NCBI GenBank assembly: GCA_944389315.1
Contig: CALXLX010000051.1
Coordinates: forward strand, 1-64,000
Reading direction: 5' to 3'
DNA from: an uncultured Opitutales bacterium
GTDB taxonomy: Bacteria > Verrucomicrobiota > Verrucomicrobiia > Opitutales > Intestinicryptomonadaceae
DNA: 64,000 nt
In this document: piece after piece, positions 8,480 through 15,671 of the stretch
Numbering within the stretch: the first letter of the stretch is position 1
How the letters are laid out: each line of letters starts with the position of its first letter
Translations under genes and position numbers: made by a program
The notes under the pieces: generated by a model
What the model was told of the DNA's origin: nothing
The model's database searches: none
What the model saw: the letters and a program-made list of their open reading frames with translations, nothing else

Positions 8480-9322
8480 CTACCGCAGAATCTCGGGATC
8501 CATGTCGTATAAGCCCACTCTCGTGGCAGGGCCCGTCATGGTTATGGAAAAGTCCGGAGCTATTTTTATCGAGAGCTTTCCGCCGGGCATGTGCACAGTT
8601 ATGTCGGAATCGCAAAGGCCTATTTTGTGGGCGACTGCCGCCGCCGCGCTCGAGGAAGACCCGGAAGCGAGCGTGTATCCGGCGCCCCTCTCCCATATCT
8701 GTATCTCTATGTTGTTTCTGTCGAGAGCCTTTAGAAGCTGCACGTTTGTGCGGTTCGGGAAAAGGCTTGTCATGTTCTCTATGTGCGGGCCTATCTGCCT
8801 GGCGAGGGCCTCGGAAATATCGTCGAGCGGAAGCACGCAGTGGGGGTTGCCTATGGTCGCGCAGCAGTACTTGTACTTCTTGCCGAGTATTTCAAACTCG
8901 CGGTTTATTACCTCGCCTGCGGGGCCGTTTACGGGAATCTTCGCGGCGTCGAAACTCACCTTGCCCATCTCCACTGTAATCTTTGCCCCCTTCTCGGATA
9001 CGGTGCTTCTTACTATGCCACCGAGAGTCTCCAAAGAAAATTCCTGGTCCTCTTTAACAAGACCCATATCGTAAAGGTATCGGGAGAATATCCTTATGCC
9101 GTTGCCGCTCTTTTCGGCCTCGGAGGCGTCGGGATTTATTATGCGAAGCTTGAAGTCTGCCTTGTCGCTCTTCTCCGGCCCGAAGAGTATGCCGTCGCTG
9201 CCAAGCCCAAAATTGCGGTGGCATATCGTAATTATGTCCTTGTCTGAAGGCAGGGCAGGGCAGTCTTTGGGGTCCAAAACAAGATAGTCGTTGCCTAGAG
9301 CGTGGTATTTTGAAAACTTCAT
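8480..9322 (-). CDS. dapF: Diaminopimelate epimerase homologue with Ser in place of both catalytic Cys
   Basis: A 280-residue DapF-family protein, expected to interconvert LL- and meso-diaminopimelate for lysine and peptidoglycan synthesis. The start at MKFSKYHALGNDY is supported by an AGGAG site about 8 bases upstream, although the frame is open further. Substrate-binding motifs are kept: HALGNDY, NPDASE, IGNPHC, RTNVQ and WERGAG. The two catalytic cysteines of the family (CGNG and ACGSG motifs) are serine here: EKSGNG (Ser72, codon AGC) and ASGSSS (Ser220, codon TCC). The double replacement is directly visible. Whether the enzyme still works, belongs to a Ser-type subfamily, or acts on another substrate is open. 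Confidence 0.85.
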   Translation of the reverse strand: MKFSKYHALGNDYLVLDPKDCPALPSDKDIITICHRNFGLGSDGILFGPEKSDKADFKLRIINPDASEAEKSGNGIRIFSRYLYDMGLVKEDQEFSLETLGGIVRSTVSEKGAKITVEMGKVSFDAAKIPVNGPAGEVINREFEILGKKYKYCCATIGNPHCVLPLDDISEALARQIGPHIENMTSLFPNRTNVQLLKALDRNNIEIQIWERGAGYTLASGSSSSAAAAVAHKIGLCDSDITVHMPGGKLSIKIAPDFSITMTGPATRVGLYDMDPEILR

Positions 9323-9390
9323 TTTGCTTACTCCTGTTAAATTTATCCTGCGCATAGTGCCCCTCGGGCTTACTTCTTTCAAGTCTTTTA

Positions 9391-9419
9391 TAAAAAAAGA
9401 CGGGGCCTTTAGCCCCGCC
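9391..9419 (-). terminator. Rho-independent terminator of the WbsX/GH99-like gene
   Basis: On the minus strand the repeat GGCGGGGCT AAA GGCCCCGTC forms a stable stem followed by seven T. It lies between the end of the WbsX-like gene and the dapF start, so the two genes are transcribed separately. Confidence 0.85.
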
Positions 9420-9449
9420 TCTTGCGCGAAAATCTTATCTGCCCCGGTA

Positions 9450-10637
9450 TTACTTTTCGGCGTCCTTCTTGAATACGCGCCTTACAGCCTCAAGATAGGC
9501 CCAGCCGAAGTATTCGTCGGGCTCGAGGTAGGAGCCCTCCGTCCACTCGTTCCAGGAGTTTACGGTTATGAGCTTCGTGTCGGGATTGTGTTTGTCCGTC
9601 CAATCCTTTGCCTTGCGCAGATATTCCTCGAACTTGGCGGGGTTGGAATTCATCACTATGGGCGTGAACCTGCCGGCCGGATAGCGCATATTGTTGTCCC
9701 AGCCTATGGATACATGGCAAAAATACGGTATGGAGGCCGTGCCGGCGAGCTTGTCCCAGTTGGATACGTTCCAGTCTCCCCATTCCTTGTAGTCCATGCC
9801 GCCGGGCGCGCGGTAGTGCACCCATTGGTAGCTCGTAAACGAATCGAGCCCCAGAAATTCCACTATCTTTTTCGACGTTGGAGTGGAGTCTCCGGGAACG
9901 CCCTGCAGCCCCTTGGGAAGATTCCAGCACATGGTCTGTATGTGAACCCCAGGCAAGCCAGAGTCAACTGCCTTCTGCTTCATATAGTCCAAAGCCGCCT
10001 TTGCGTTCTCCACGCCGCCGACTCCCTTTATAAACGTGCCAAGCTCGTATATGCTAAATACTGGCTTGCCGCCTATCTTGTAGTAGTTTGGCTGCTTGAA
10101 GTATTTTTCTATCACGCGGTCGGCTATCTTCTTAAACTCCTCGAGCTTGACCTCTCCGGACCATATTACATTGTCCAGATGCTTGTAGGCGACTTTGTTG
10201 TCCCAAACGTCTACTACGTTGTGGTTGGCCCACATCAGGAAGAACTTCATTCTGCCATTGTTCTTCGCCTTTAGGAACCCGTTGTTGAGAGCCTCCTCGA
10301 GGAAGGGCTTGCCCTCGTACCAGTACCAGTCGAATATGAATACGTTTACCCCGTAGTCGGCCGCGGCGTCTATCTTCTTTGCCATCACTTCCGGATCGGA
10401 CTCGTCCGTATAGCCCCACACGGGAACCCTCGGCTGGTAGTGGCCGACAAACTTCGGCACAGCCTCGTAAACATTCTGCCATTCCCCCTTGCCGTCCTTG
10501 AATACGCCAAGCTCCTGCCACCGCGGTTCCGGATGGTATGCGGGCCAGTAGTAGGCCGCTATGTCGTAGGCTTGCGCGGTCAGCGCGCTCAGCCCCAAAA
10601 CGCATATTGCGCTTTTTAATAAGCTATTTATTTTCAT
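9450..10637 (-). CDS. Exported WbsX/GH99-like glycan-active protein
   Basis: A 395-residue protein with a signal peptide (MKINSLLKSAI ... LTAQA). The mature part matches the WbsX family (Pfam PF14307), a TIM-barrel group related to GH99 endomannosidases: it starts with IAAYYWPAYHPEPRW, has VFIFDWYWYEGKPFLEEAL and FFLMWANHN, and closes with the characteristic WNEWTEGSYLEPD. Although named as glycosyltransferases in O-antigen loci, exported members in gut and marine Verrucomicrobia and Bacteroidetes are probably glycosidases. The presence of a signal peptide favours the latter here; substrate unknown. Confidence 0.75.
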   Translation of the reverse strand: MKINSLLKSAICVLGLSALTAQAYDIAAYYWPAYHPEPRWQELGVFKDGKGEWQNVYEAVPKFVGHYQPRVPVWGYTDESDPEVMAKKIDAAADYGVNVFIFDWYWYEGKPFLEEALNNGFLKAKNNGRMKFFLMWANHNVVDVWDNKVAYKHLDNVIWSGEVKLEEFKKIADRVIEKYFKQPNYYKIGGKPVFSIYELGTFIKGVGGVENAKAALDYMKQKAVDSGLPGVHIQTMCWNLPKGLQGVPGDSTPTSKKIVEFLGLDSFTSYQWVHYRAPGGMDYKEWGDWNVSNWDKLAGTASIPYFCHVSIGWDNNMRYPAGRFTPIVMNSNPAKFEEYLRKAKDWTDKHNPDTKLITVNSWNEWTEGSYLEPDEYFGWAYLEAVRRVFKKDAEK

Positions 10638-10764
10638 GTGCGTGTCTTTTTTTGTTGTGTTTTTTAAGATTGAAATACCCCTGTGAAAACTACAGAAGTA
10701 TTATTTACTTCTTAAAGTTTTGCATTGCAAGAAAAAGCAAAATAAACAAGAAAAATCCAACGCA

Positions 10765-11589
10765 ATGAAAGAATTTGAATTTACACTCACTGCGATGAAC
10801 GGCTCTTTGGACGCCACTCTTTGCGCTTCAGATAAAACCTACGCGTACAGTGCCTTCCACGAGCTCGAGCAGGAAATGCTTTTTTTGGAGGACAACCTCT
10901 CCGTGTACAAATACGGAGGCGATGTGAACATCATAAATTCCATGGATGTTGGTTCGAGCGAGCGCATAAGCGAGCATACCATGCAGTGCCTGAAGATTGG
11001 CGCGGAGGCCTATCTTATGAGCGGTGGAGTTGTAGACGTGACTATGGGCGCGTATTTTATCAAGAACAAGGGTGCCGACGTGAAAGAGTGCGGGAAAATC
11101 ACCCTCGACATAGACACCTCCAGCTATCTTGTCAGGAAAAAGAGCTACGGCGCGCTGGACTTTGGCGCCCTGGGCAAGGGATATGCCCTCGACGTGCTCT
11201 CCTCCATGCTCTCCAAGGATTGGAATATAAAGAATGCGTTTTTCTCCTTCGCTTCAAGTAGCATTTGCGCCATGGGGCATAGGGCCGACGGCTCCGTATG
11301 GAAGGTGTCCCTGGGCGGGAAAGGCGAAATAGAGCTCAAGGACGAAAGTCTCGGAGCCTCGGGAACGGCTGTCTTGGGCGAGCATATAATAGACTGCCGC
11401 AACCCGGAGGAAAAGCCAAAGACAAATTTCAGGACCTGGGCCATATGCAAAAACGCAGCGATAGCCGACGCCATGTCCACCGCCTTTATGGTTCTGTCGG
11501 TGGACGAGGCCCGCGAGATATGCTCAAAATACAACATAAGGGGCTATATACAGCAGGACAAGGATTCCGAAATAACACCCCTTACATAG
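10765..11589 (+). CDS. apbE: ApbE-like FAD:protein FMN transferase
   Basis: A 274-residue ApbE-family protein, which attaches FMN to threonine of flavoproteins such as Nqr or Rnf subunits. Family features are visible: LDFGALGKGYALD (canonical DLGGIAKGYAxD), AFFSFASSSICAMG, SGTAVLGEHIIDCRNPEE (canonical SG ... HIIDPRTG) and ADAMSTAFMVL with the metal-binding Asp. There is no signal peptide, unlike many ApbE lipoproteins, so it probably acts in the cytoplasm. The start MKEFEFTLTAMNG is preferred over upstream codons. It is divergent from the WbsX-like gene, and no flavoprotein target lies nearby. Confidence 0.75.
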   Translation: MKEFEFTLTAMNGSLDATLCASDKTYAYSAFHELEQEMLFLEDNLSVYKYGGDVNIINSMDVGSSERISEHTMQCLKIGAEAYLMSGGVVDVTMGAYFIKNKGADVKECGKITLDIDTSSYLVRKKSYGALDFGALGKGYALDVLSSMLSKDWNIKNAFFSFASSSICAMGHRADGSVWKVSLGGKGEIELKDESLGASGTAVLGEHIIDCRNPEEKPKTNFRTWAICKNAAIADAMSTAFMVLSVDEAREICSKYNIRGYIQQDKDSEITPLT

Positions 11590-11935
11590 GGATATCTTTT
11601 GCATTTTTTTTACCCCCCCAGAGCCTGGGCCAAATATGCGGGTTTCCCTCAGGGCTGTTTGCGCGTTTTCCTATGCCGCATATGAAGGAATTTCCCAGCA
11701 GTGCCCGGATATAATCCCCCATGCGTGCAAAAAATTACGGCCTATGGGCGAGGCTTGCGCTTATTTGCTTTTAATTGCATCTTTTTTTTCAGCAGACATA
11801 TTCTCTTATCGCCTTTGAGAGCATTTTTGCGGAGCTATCATAAAAATGCGGCCTCCTAAAAATAAAAAAACGCGGATCTAAGGATCCGCGCAGATGAAAA
11901 GCCCGATCCGCCACGCAAGTGACGCCGGATTTTTG
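11590..11935. other. Intergenic region between convergent genes
   Basis: The stretch separates apbE from the minus-strand pair. Its right end holds the terminator at 11864-11890. The remainder has short A/T runs and no convincing reading frame or structured RNA that I can support. Confidence 0.4.
11864..11890 (-). terminator. Rho-independent terminator for the minus-strand exported-protein pair
   Basis: Perfect 8-bp inverted repeat CGCGGATC ... GATCCGCG with a 4-base loop, followed on the minus strand by seven T. It lies about 45 bases after the stop codon of the second gene of the pair. Confidence 0.85.
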
Positions 11936-12823
11936 CTATTTTCCCTTCTTTTCCGCCTGGATTTTTAGCAGCTCCTCTTGCGTGAGAACAAGGTACAACT
12001 TTGATAGATCCACCTCTATGATGTAGGACTTCGCATCGCCAAGGCCGTATTTTTGCTTGAGCTCGTCCTCGTTCTGCTTGAGCGCCTTCTCAGCAAGGCT
12101 TATCTTCTCCGTCAGTGACATCTGTTCCGTCGGGTCCGTGGTCTCGGAAAGCTTGACCCTGAGCTTGTCCGCCTCGGCCCTGCGCGTCAGAGTAAAGGCT
12201 ATGGCCTTTTGAAGCTCCTCGTTGGCCTTTGCCCCGTCCACATTTTTCATGATGTAGAAGTTCTTTCCGTCTCGCTCTATAATCTTGAGCGGGTCAAGCT
12301 CCATGCCGGAGGCGGAACGCAGGTTTGAAAGCTCATCCGCAGTAAGAGGCACGCATATGCTCGTTTTCAGGAAAACCTGCCTGTACTGCCTGTTCGACGC
12401 GAAGGAATATATCCTTATCATGGCCTTCTCGTTGGACTCAAACTCGTCCTCCAACTGCTTTATCTTGTTCTGAAGCTCGGCGCGCTCGTCTGAATTCTCG
12501 ATTTTCTCGAGCTTGAGCTTGTACTCGGATATCGCCTGGGCGTACTGCCTCATTATATTGACGTTGCGCTGGAAAGTGTCGTTCTTCTGCGGGGTGTCGA
12601 AAACCCTGACAAGCATGAAGGCGTTGGACCCCAGCATCACAACGTCTCCTATCTTCTCCTGCGCTGGCACCTGCACCGCGGTGGTTGCCTCCGCAGGCTT
12701 TTCGGCAGCCTTCTGGGGCGCGGCGGAGGCGGTTTCCCCGCCCTCATCGGCGTTGGCGCAAAGCGCAAAAAGAAGCGGCAAAACCGCGCTCAAACGTATT
12801 ATGGGCTTTATCATTTCTGTCAT
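11936..12823 (-). CDS. Exported coiled-coil protein of unknown function
   Basis: A 295-residue protein with a signal peptide (MTEMIKPIIRLSAVLPLLFALCANA; the start could also be the second Met). After an Ala/Pro/Glu-rich linker come two charged heptad-like stretches (about residues 90-135 and 215-265) that suggest coiled coils. No family is recognised. Its start overlaps the stop of the preceding gene by 4 bases (ATGA), showing translational coupling. It faces a divergent ABC exporter gene cluster, so it may work with that cluster; this is inference. Confidence 0.65.
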   Translation of the reverse strand: MTEMIKPIIRLSAVLPLLFALCANADEGGETASAAPQKAAEKPAEATTAVQVPAQEKIGDVVMLGSNAFMLVRVFDTPQKNDTFQRNVNIMRQYAQAISEYKLKLEKIENSDERAELQNKIKQLEDEFESNEKAMIRIYSFASNRQYRQVFLKTSICVPLTADELSNLRSASGMELDPLKIIERDGKNFYIMKNVDGAKANEELQKAIAFTLTRRAEADKLRVKLSETTDPTEQMSLTEKISLAEKALKQNEDELKQKYGLGDAKSYIIEVDLSKLYLVLTQEELLKIQAEKKGK

Positions 12824-13449
12824 TTTTCTTCTTTGTCGTTTTGAAATATGTATAGCCTACCGGCTATCTTGGGAGTGGATCCAACGCTCTCCTTTTCCTC
12901 GGATTCGTATTTTGTCAAGTCGCGTATTATCGTTGCATGGAAGGTGTCAAGCTCGGCCTCGTTTGCGACGGCGTATTCTATTGTCTTTGCGTGCGTAGTT
13001 GACGGGTAAACCTTTGTGACAGTGTCCGCCCCGTCAACAACTTTGGAATACTCCGTTTGCTTTTTTATTTCGCTTTCAAGCTTGTCCATCCTGTTGTAGG
13101 CAGAATCAAAAACAGAGGTCGCCTGCTTTGAATCCGCCTTGGGAAGGCTGGATTTTACCATGCCGGCCATGTCTTTGGCTTCGGGCGCGCGCATGTTGTA
13201 TATCCTAAGAAGCGAGTCCGAATTTTCAAAATCTATGGAAATCTCCTTTATTATCAGCCCGTTTAACAAATAAACCTGCTCCGAGACGGAGTTTATCTTC
13301 GCGTGTTTTGCAACAAAAAGCGTGCCGTTGGGGAACTCTATCCCGAAATAATCCTTGTTGGCGATTTTTGAGTCGTCAACTGTCAGCGCGGATAGAACTG
13401 TGGTTTGTATATAATAAAATACCAAAATCCACTTGATAAAGGTTTTCAT
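12820..13449 (-). CDS. Exported protein of unknown function, coupled to the coiled-coil protein
   Basis: A 209-residue protein starting MKTFIKWILVFYYI, a hydrophobic leader ending near VLSA. The remainder is mixed alpha/beta with a polar central helix (MDKLESEIKKQTEY). The frame is open for a further 366 bases upstream, but that part runs antisense through the ABC exporter gene and is rejected. It overlaps the next minus-strand gene by 4 bases. Only 40 bases separate its start from that of the ABC exporter gene on the other strand. No family recognised. Confidence 0.6.
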   Translation of the reverse strand: MKTFIKWILVFYYIQTTVLSALTVDDSKIANKDYFGIEFPNGTLFVAKHAKINSVSEQVYLLNGLIIKEISIDFENSDSLLRIYNMRAPEAKDMAGMVKSSLPKADSKQATSVFDSAYNRMDKLESEIKKQTEYSKVVDGADTVTKVYPSTTHAKTIEYAVANEAELDTFHATIIRDLTKYESEEKESVGSTPKIAGRLYIFQNDKEEK

Positions 13450-13489
13450 GGTTGCATTTATCGCTCTTTTTTGAGATAACGCAAGAGCA

Positions 13490-15235
13490 ATGTTAAGTTG
13501 TGAGAATTTGACGGTAAGAGTTGCGGGAGCGGAGAAACCCATACTTGCAAAAGCGTCGGTGTCGTTTAAGCCGAAAGCGATGAACGCCGTGATTGGCCCT
13601 TCGGGCTGCGGGAAGACCACATTGCTAAAAGCCATGATGCGCATATTGCCCGCGGAGGGAAAATCGTTCTTCATGGGGCAGCCTGTCGAAAAGAGCGAGG
13701 ATCTTGTGGGCAAGGTGGGGTTCGCCCCCCAGTTTACATGCGCCCACCCGAAACTTACCGTCAGGGAAAGCTTGAGGGGAGTTCTCGATTTGACCGTGGC
13801 GGATCCCTCCCGCAAAAACGGCAGGGAGGATTACATCCTAAAAATTACGGGTTTGGCGGAACATGCGGACAAGTTTGTCTGCTCTTTGTCAGGAGGGCAG
13901 CTGCGCAGGCTGGGGCTGGCCCTCGAGCTGGCCAACGACCCTCCCGCTATGTTTTGCGACGAGGTCACCACAGGGTTAGATCCGCTATCTGAGAACAACA
14001 TCCTAGATTTCCTAAAAAGCCTTTGCCTGTCCGAGGGGAAAACCTTTATCTGCATAATCCACAATCTTGCCAAGCTCGACTACTTCGACTTGATAACCGT
14101 AATATACGAGGGGGAAGTCGTATTTCAGGGAAGTCTGGCGCAGATGAAGGAGTATTTTTCGCTGGAGTCGGCTTTGGAGCTTTACGATGTGCTCAATTCA
14201 AAGAAGATAGACTACTGGCGGGCAAAATGGGCTCAGAAGGGGCACTCTGTCGGGGGAGACCGCGCGTCGGGCGAAGGGTGCGAAAATGCCGGCGGAGGCG
14301 CCGCCGCCGATAGCCCCAATGCCGTGGGTCCGGATGGGCAACCGGAGGGCCGCTCCGGCCGCAGAGGGGCGGGGCGCCCCGGGGTTATATACCAGTTTCT
14401 GACCCTTCTGAGGCGAAGGGGCGTGCTGTTCTTCAGGGATTCTGGATATATGCTCCTTACTTTGGGCATAACTTTCGGATTTCCCATAGTGGTTGTGATA
14501 TTTGCTCTCGGCGGATTGCCGCAGATAGAGAGCTTGTCCATAGAGAGGAATATGGGATTCATCGAGGAGATGAAGGCGAGTTTGGGCATGCAGATATCGG
14601 CGGCGCACGCTTCGGCTTTGGTCACGGGTCTGATACTGTTCCAGGTTGTGCTTTTGGCATTGATGGGGGCCAACAATTCCGCAAGGGAGATTGCCGGCGA
14701 ACGCCAAATTTACGAGAAGGAGCGCCTCTTGGGCCTGAGCCCCGTAGCCTACGCGCTTTCAAAGATGGTGTTTACCGGAGTCTTAGCCGTGCTCCAGGGC
14801 ATATGGATGTGCGCCTTCGTAAAATATGTGTGCAAATTCCCGGGAGATTTTCTTCCGCAGGCTGCCGTGCTTTCGGCCGTGTGCCTTACGATGACGGTGA
14901 TATGCCTGTCCTTTAGCGCCTTGCTGTCGACGGCGGACAAGGCCAATTTGGTCTCCATATACCTAGTGGGGTTTCAGCTTCCTCTCTCCGGCATAGTCCT
15001 GGCCCTTCCCGAGGCGCTAAAATGGGTTTGCAGGCCTTTTATAAGTACGTATTGGGGGTGGGCGGGCTACATGGGCTCCATGAAAGATTCAAGGCTTTAC
15101 GATGCGTTCGTGCAGACCCAGGCTTCCCCGGAATTCATCCCGAGCCCGTCGGCCGCCGCGGCGGTTTTGTTCGCCCAGTGCGCCGTTGCGGCTTTGTTCG
15201 TGCTGAAGGGTTGCTACGATAAACGCTGGAACTAA
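13490..15235 (+). CDS. ABC exporter, ATPase fused to membrane domain (ABCG-like half-transporter)
   Basis: A 581-residue fusion. The N-terminal ATPase has Walker A GPSGCGKTT (residues 36-44), the signature LSGGQ (133-137), a Walker B with MFCDEVTTGLDP, and an H-loop FICIIHN. A Gly/Ala/Arg-rich low-complexity linker spans about residues 255-300. The C-terminal ~270 residues are an ABC-2-type membrane domain with about six hydrophobic segments. The order ATPase then membrane domain is that of ABCG/White-type transporters, which export lipids or other hydrophobic compounds as dimers. Two further exported-protein genes follow on the same strand. The cargo is unknown. Confidence 0.85.
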   Translation: MLSCENLTVRVAGAEKPILAKASVSFKPKAMNAVIGPSGCGKTTLLKAMMRILPAEGKSFFMGQPVEKSEDLVGKVGFAPQFTCAHPKLTVRESLRGVLDLTVADPSRKNGREDYILKITGLAEHADKFVCSLSGGQLRRLGLALELANDPPAMFCDEVTTGLDPLSENNILDFLKSLCLSEGKTFICIIHNLAKLDYFDLITVIYEGEVVFQGSLAQMKEYFSLESALELYDVLNSKKIDYWRAKWAQKGHSVGGDRASGEGCENAGGGAAADSPNAVGPDGQPEGRSGRRGAGRPGVIYQFLTLLRRRGVLFFRDSGYMLLTLGITFGFPIVVVIFALGGLPQIESLSIERNMGFIEEMKASLGMQISAAHASALVTGLILFQVVLLALMGANNSAREIAGERQIYEKERLLGLSPVAYALSKMVFTGVLAVLQGIWMCAFVKYVCKFPGDFLPQAAVLSAVCLTMTVICLSFSALLSTADKANLVSIYLVGFQLPLSGIVLALPEALKWVCRPFISTYWGWAGYMGSMKDSRLYDAFVQTQASPEFIPSPSAAAAVLFAQCAVAALFVLKGCYDKRWN

Positions 15236-15289
15236 TTGCGCCACCGAAATGTCTTGAATATTTGCGGGGCATAAAAAATAATTAAGAAC

Positions 15290-15670
15290 ATGAAAGCAAA
15301 GATACACCCCGCGCTGGTTGCGCTTATAATACCGCTTGCGGCGGTTGCCGTCGGAGGATTGATCGTGCTCTTTGGCGGGCGTTCGGGTTCTTCGGCGGAG
15401 ACGTTTTCCTACGATCGCTACATAAAGGCCCCCGGCCAACTGACGGGGAACGAATACTCATTGCGCGCGGAGATAGACTTGCTTCTCTCGGAGGCTGACG
15501 GCGGAAGAGTTGTCTCAGTGAAGTGTTTGGACGGTGATTTCGGGGAGAAGCTTGCGGTGTTTGTGCCCAACGGCGTGGGAGACGCCATTTATACGGGGCA
15601 GCGTTACGAGATGTCCGTAAAGATAGGGCCCAAGGGCAGGGTGGTAGTCAATAAAATGAAAAAGTTCTGA
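15290..15670 (+). CDS. Small membrane-anchored or exported protein of unknown function
   Basis: A 126-residue protein with one N-terminal hydrophobic segment (about residues 8-28) and a small beta-rich domain (SVKCLDGDFGEKLAVFVP, YTGQRYEMSVKIG) that could be an OB-like fold. It begins 55 bases after the ABC exporter gene, and the next gene starts one base after its stop, so it is probably the second gene of an operon. No family is recognised. Confidence 0.6.
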   Translation: MKAKIHPALVALIIPLAAVAVGGLIVLFGGRSGSSAETFSYDRYIKAPGQLTGNEYSLRAEIDLLLSEADGGRVVSVKCLDGDFGEKLAVFVPNGVGDAIYTGQRYEMSVKIGPKGRVVVNKMKKF

Positions 15671-15671
15671 T

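Noticed and set aside
13450-13815. N-terminal extension of the minus-strand exported protein into the ABC exporter gene
   Set aside because: It would run antisense through the conserved ATPase domain; the ATG at 13449 gives a proper signal peptide.
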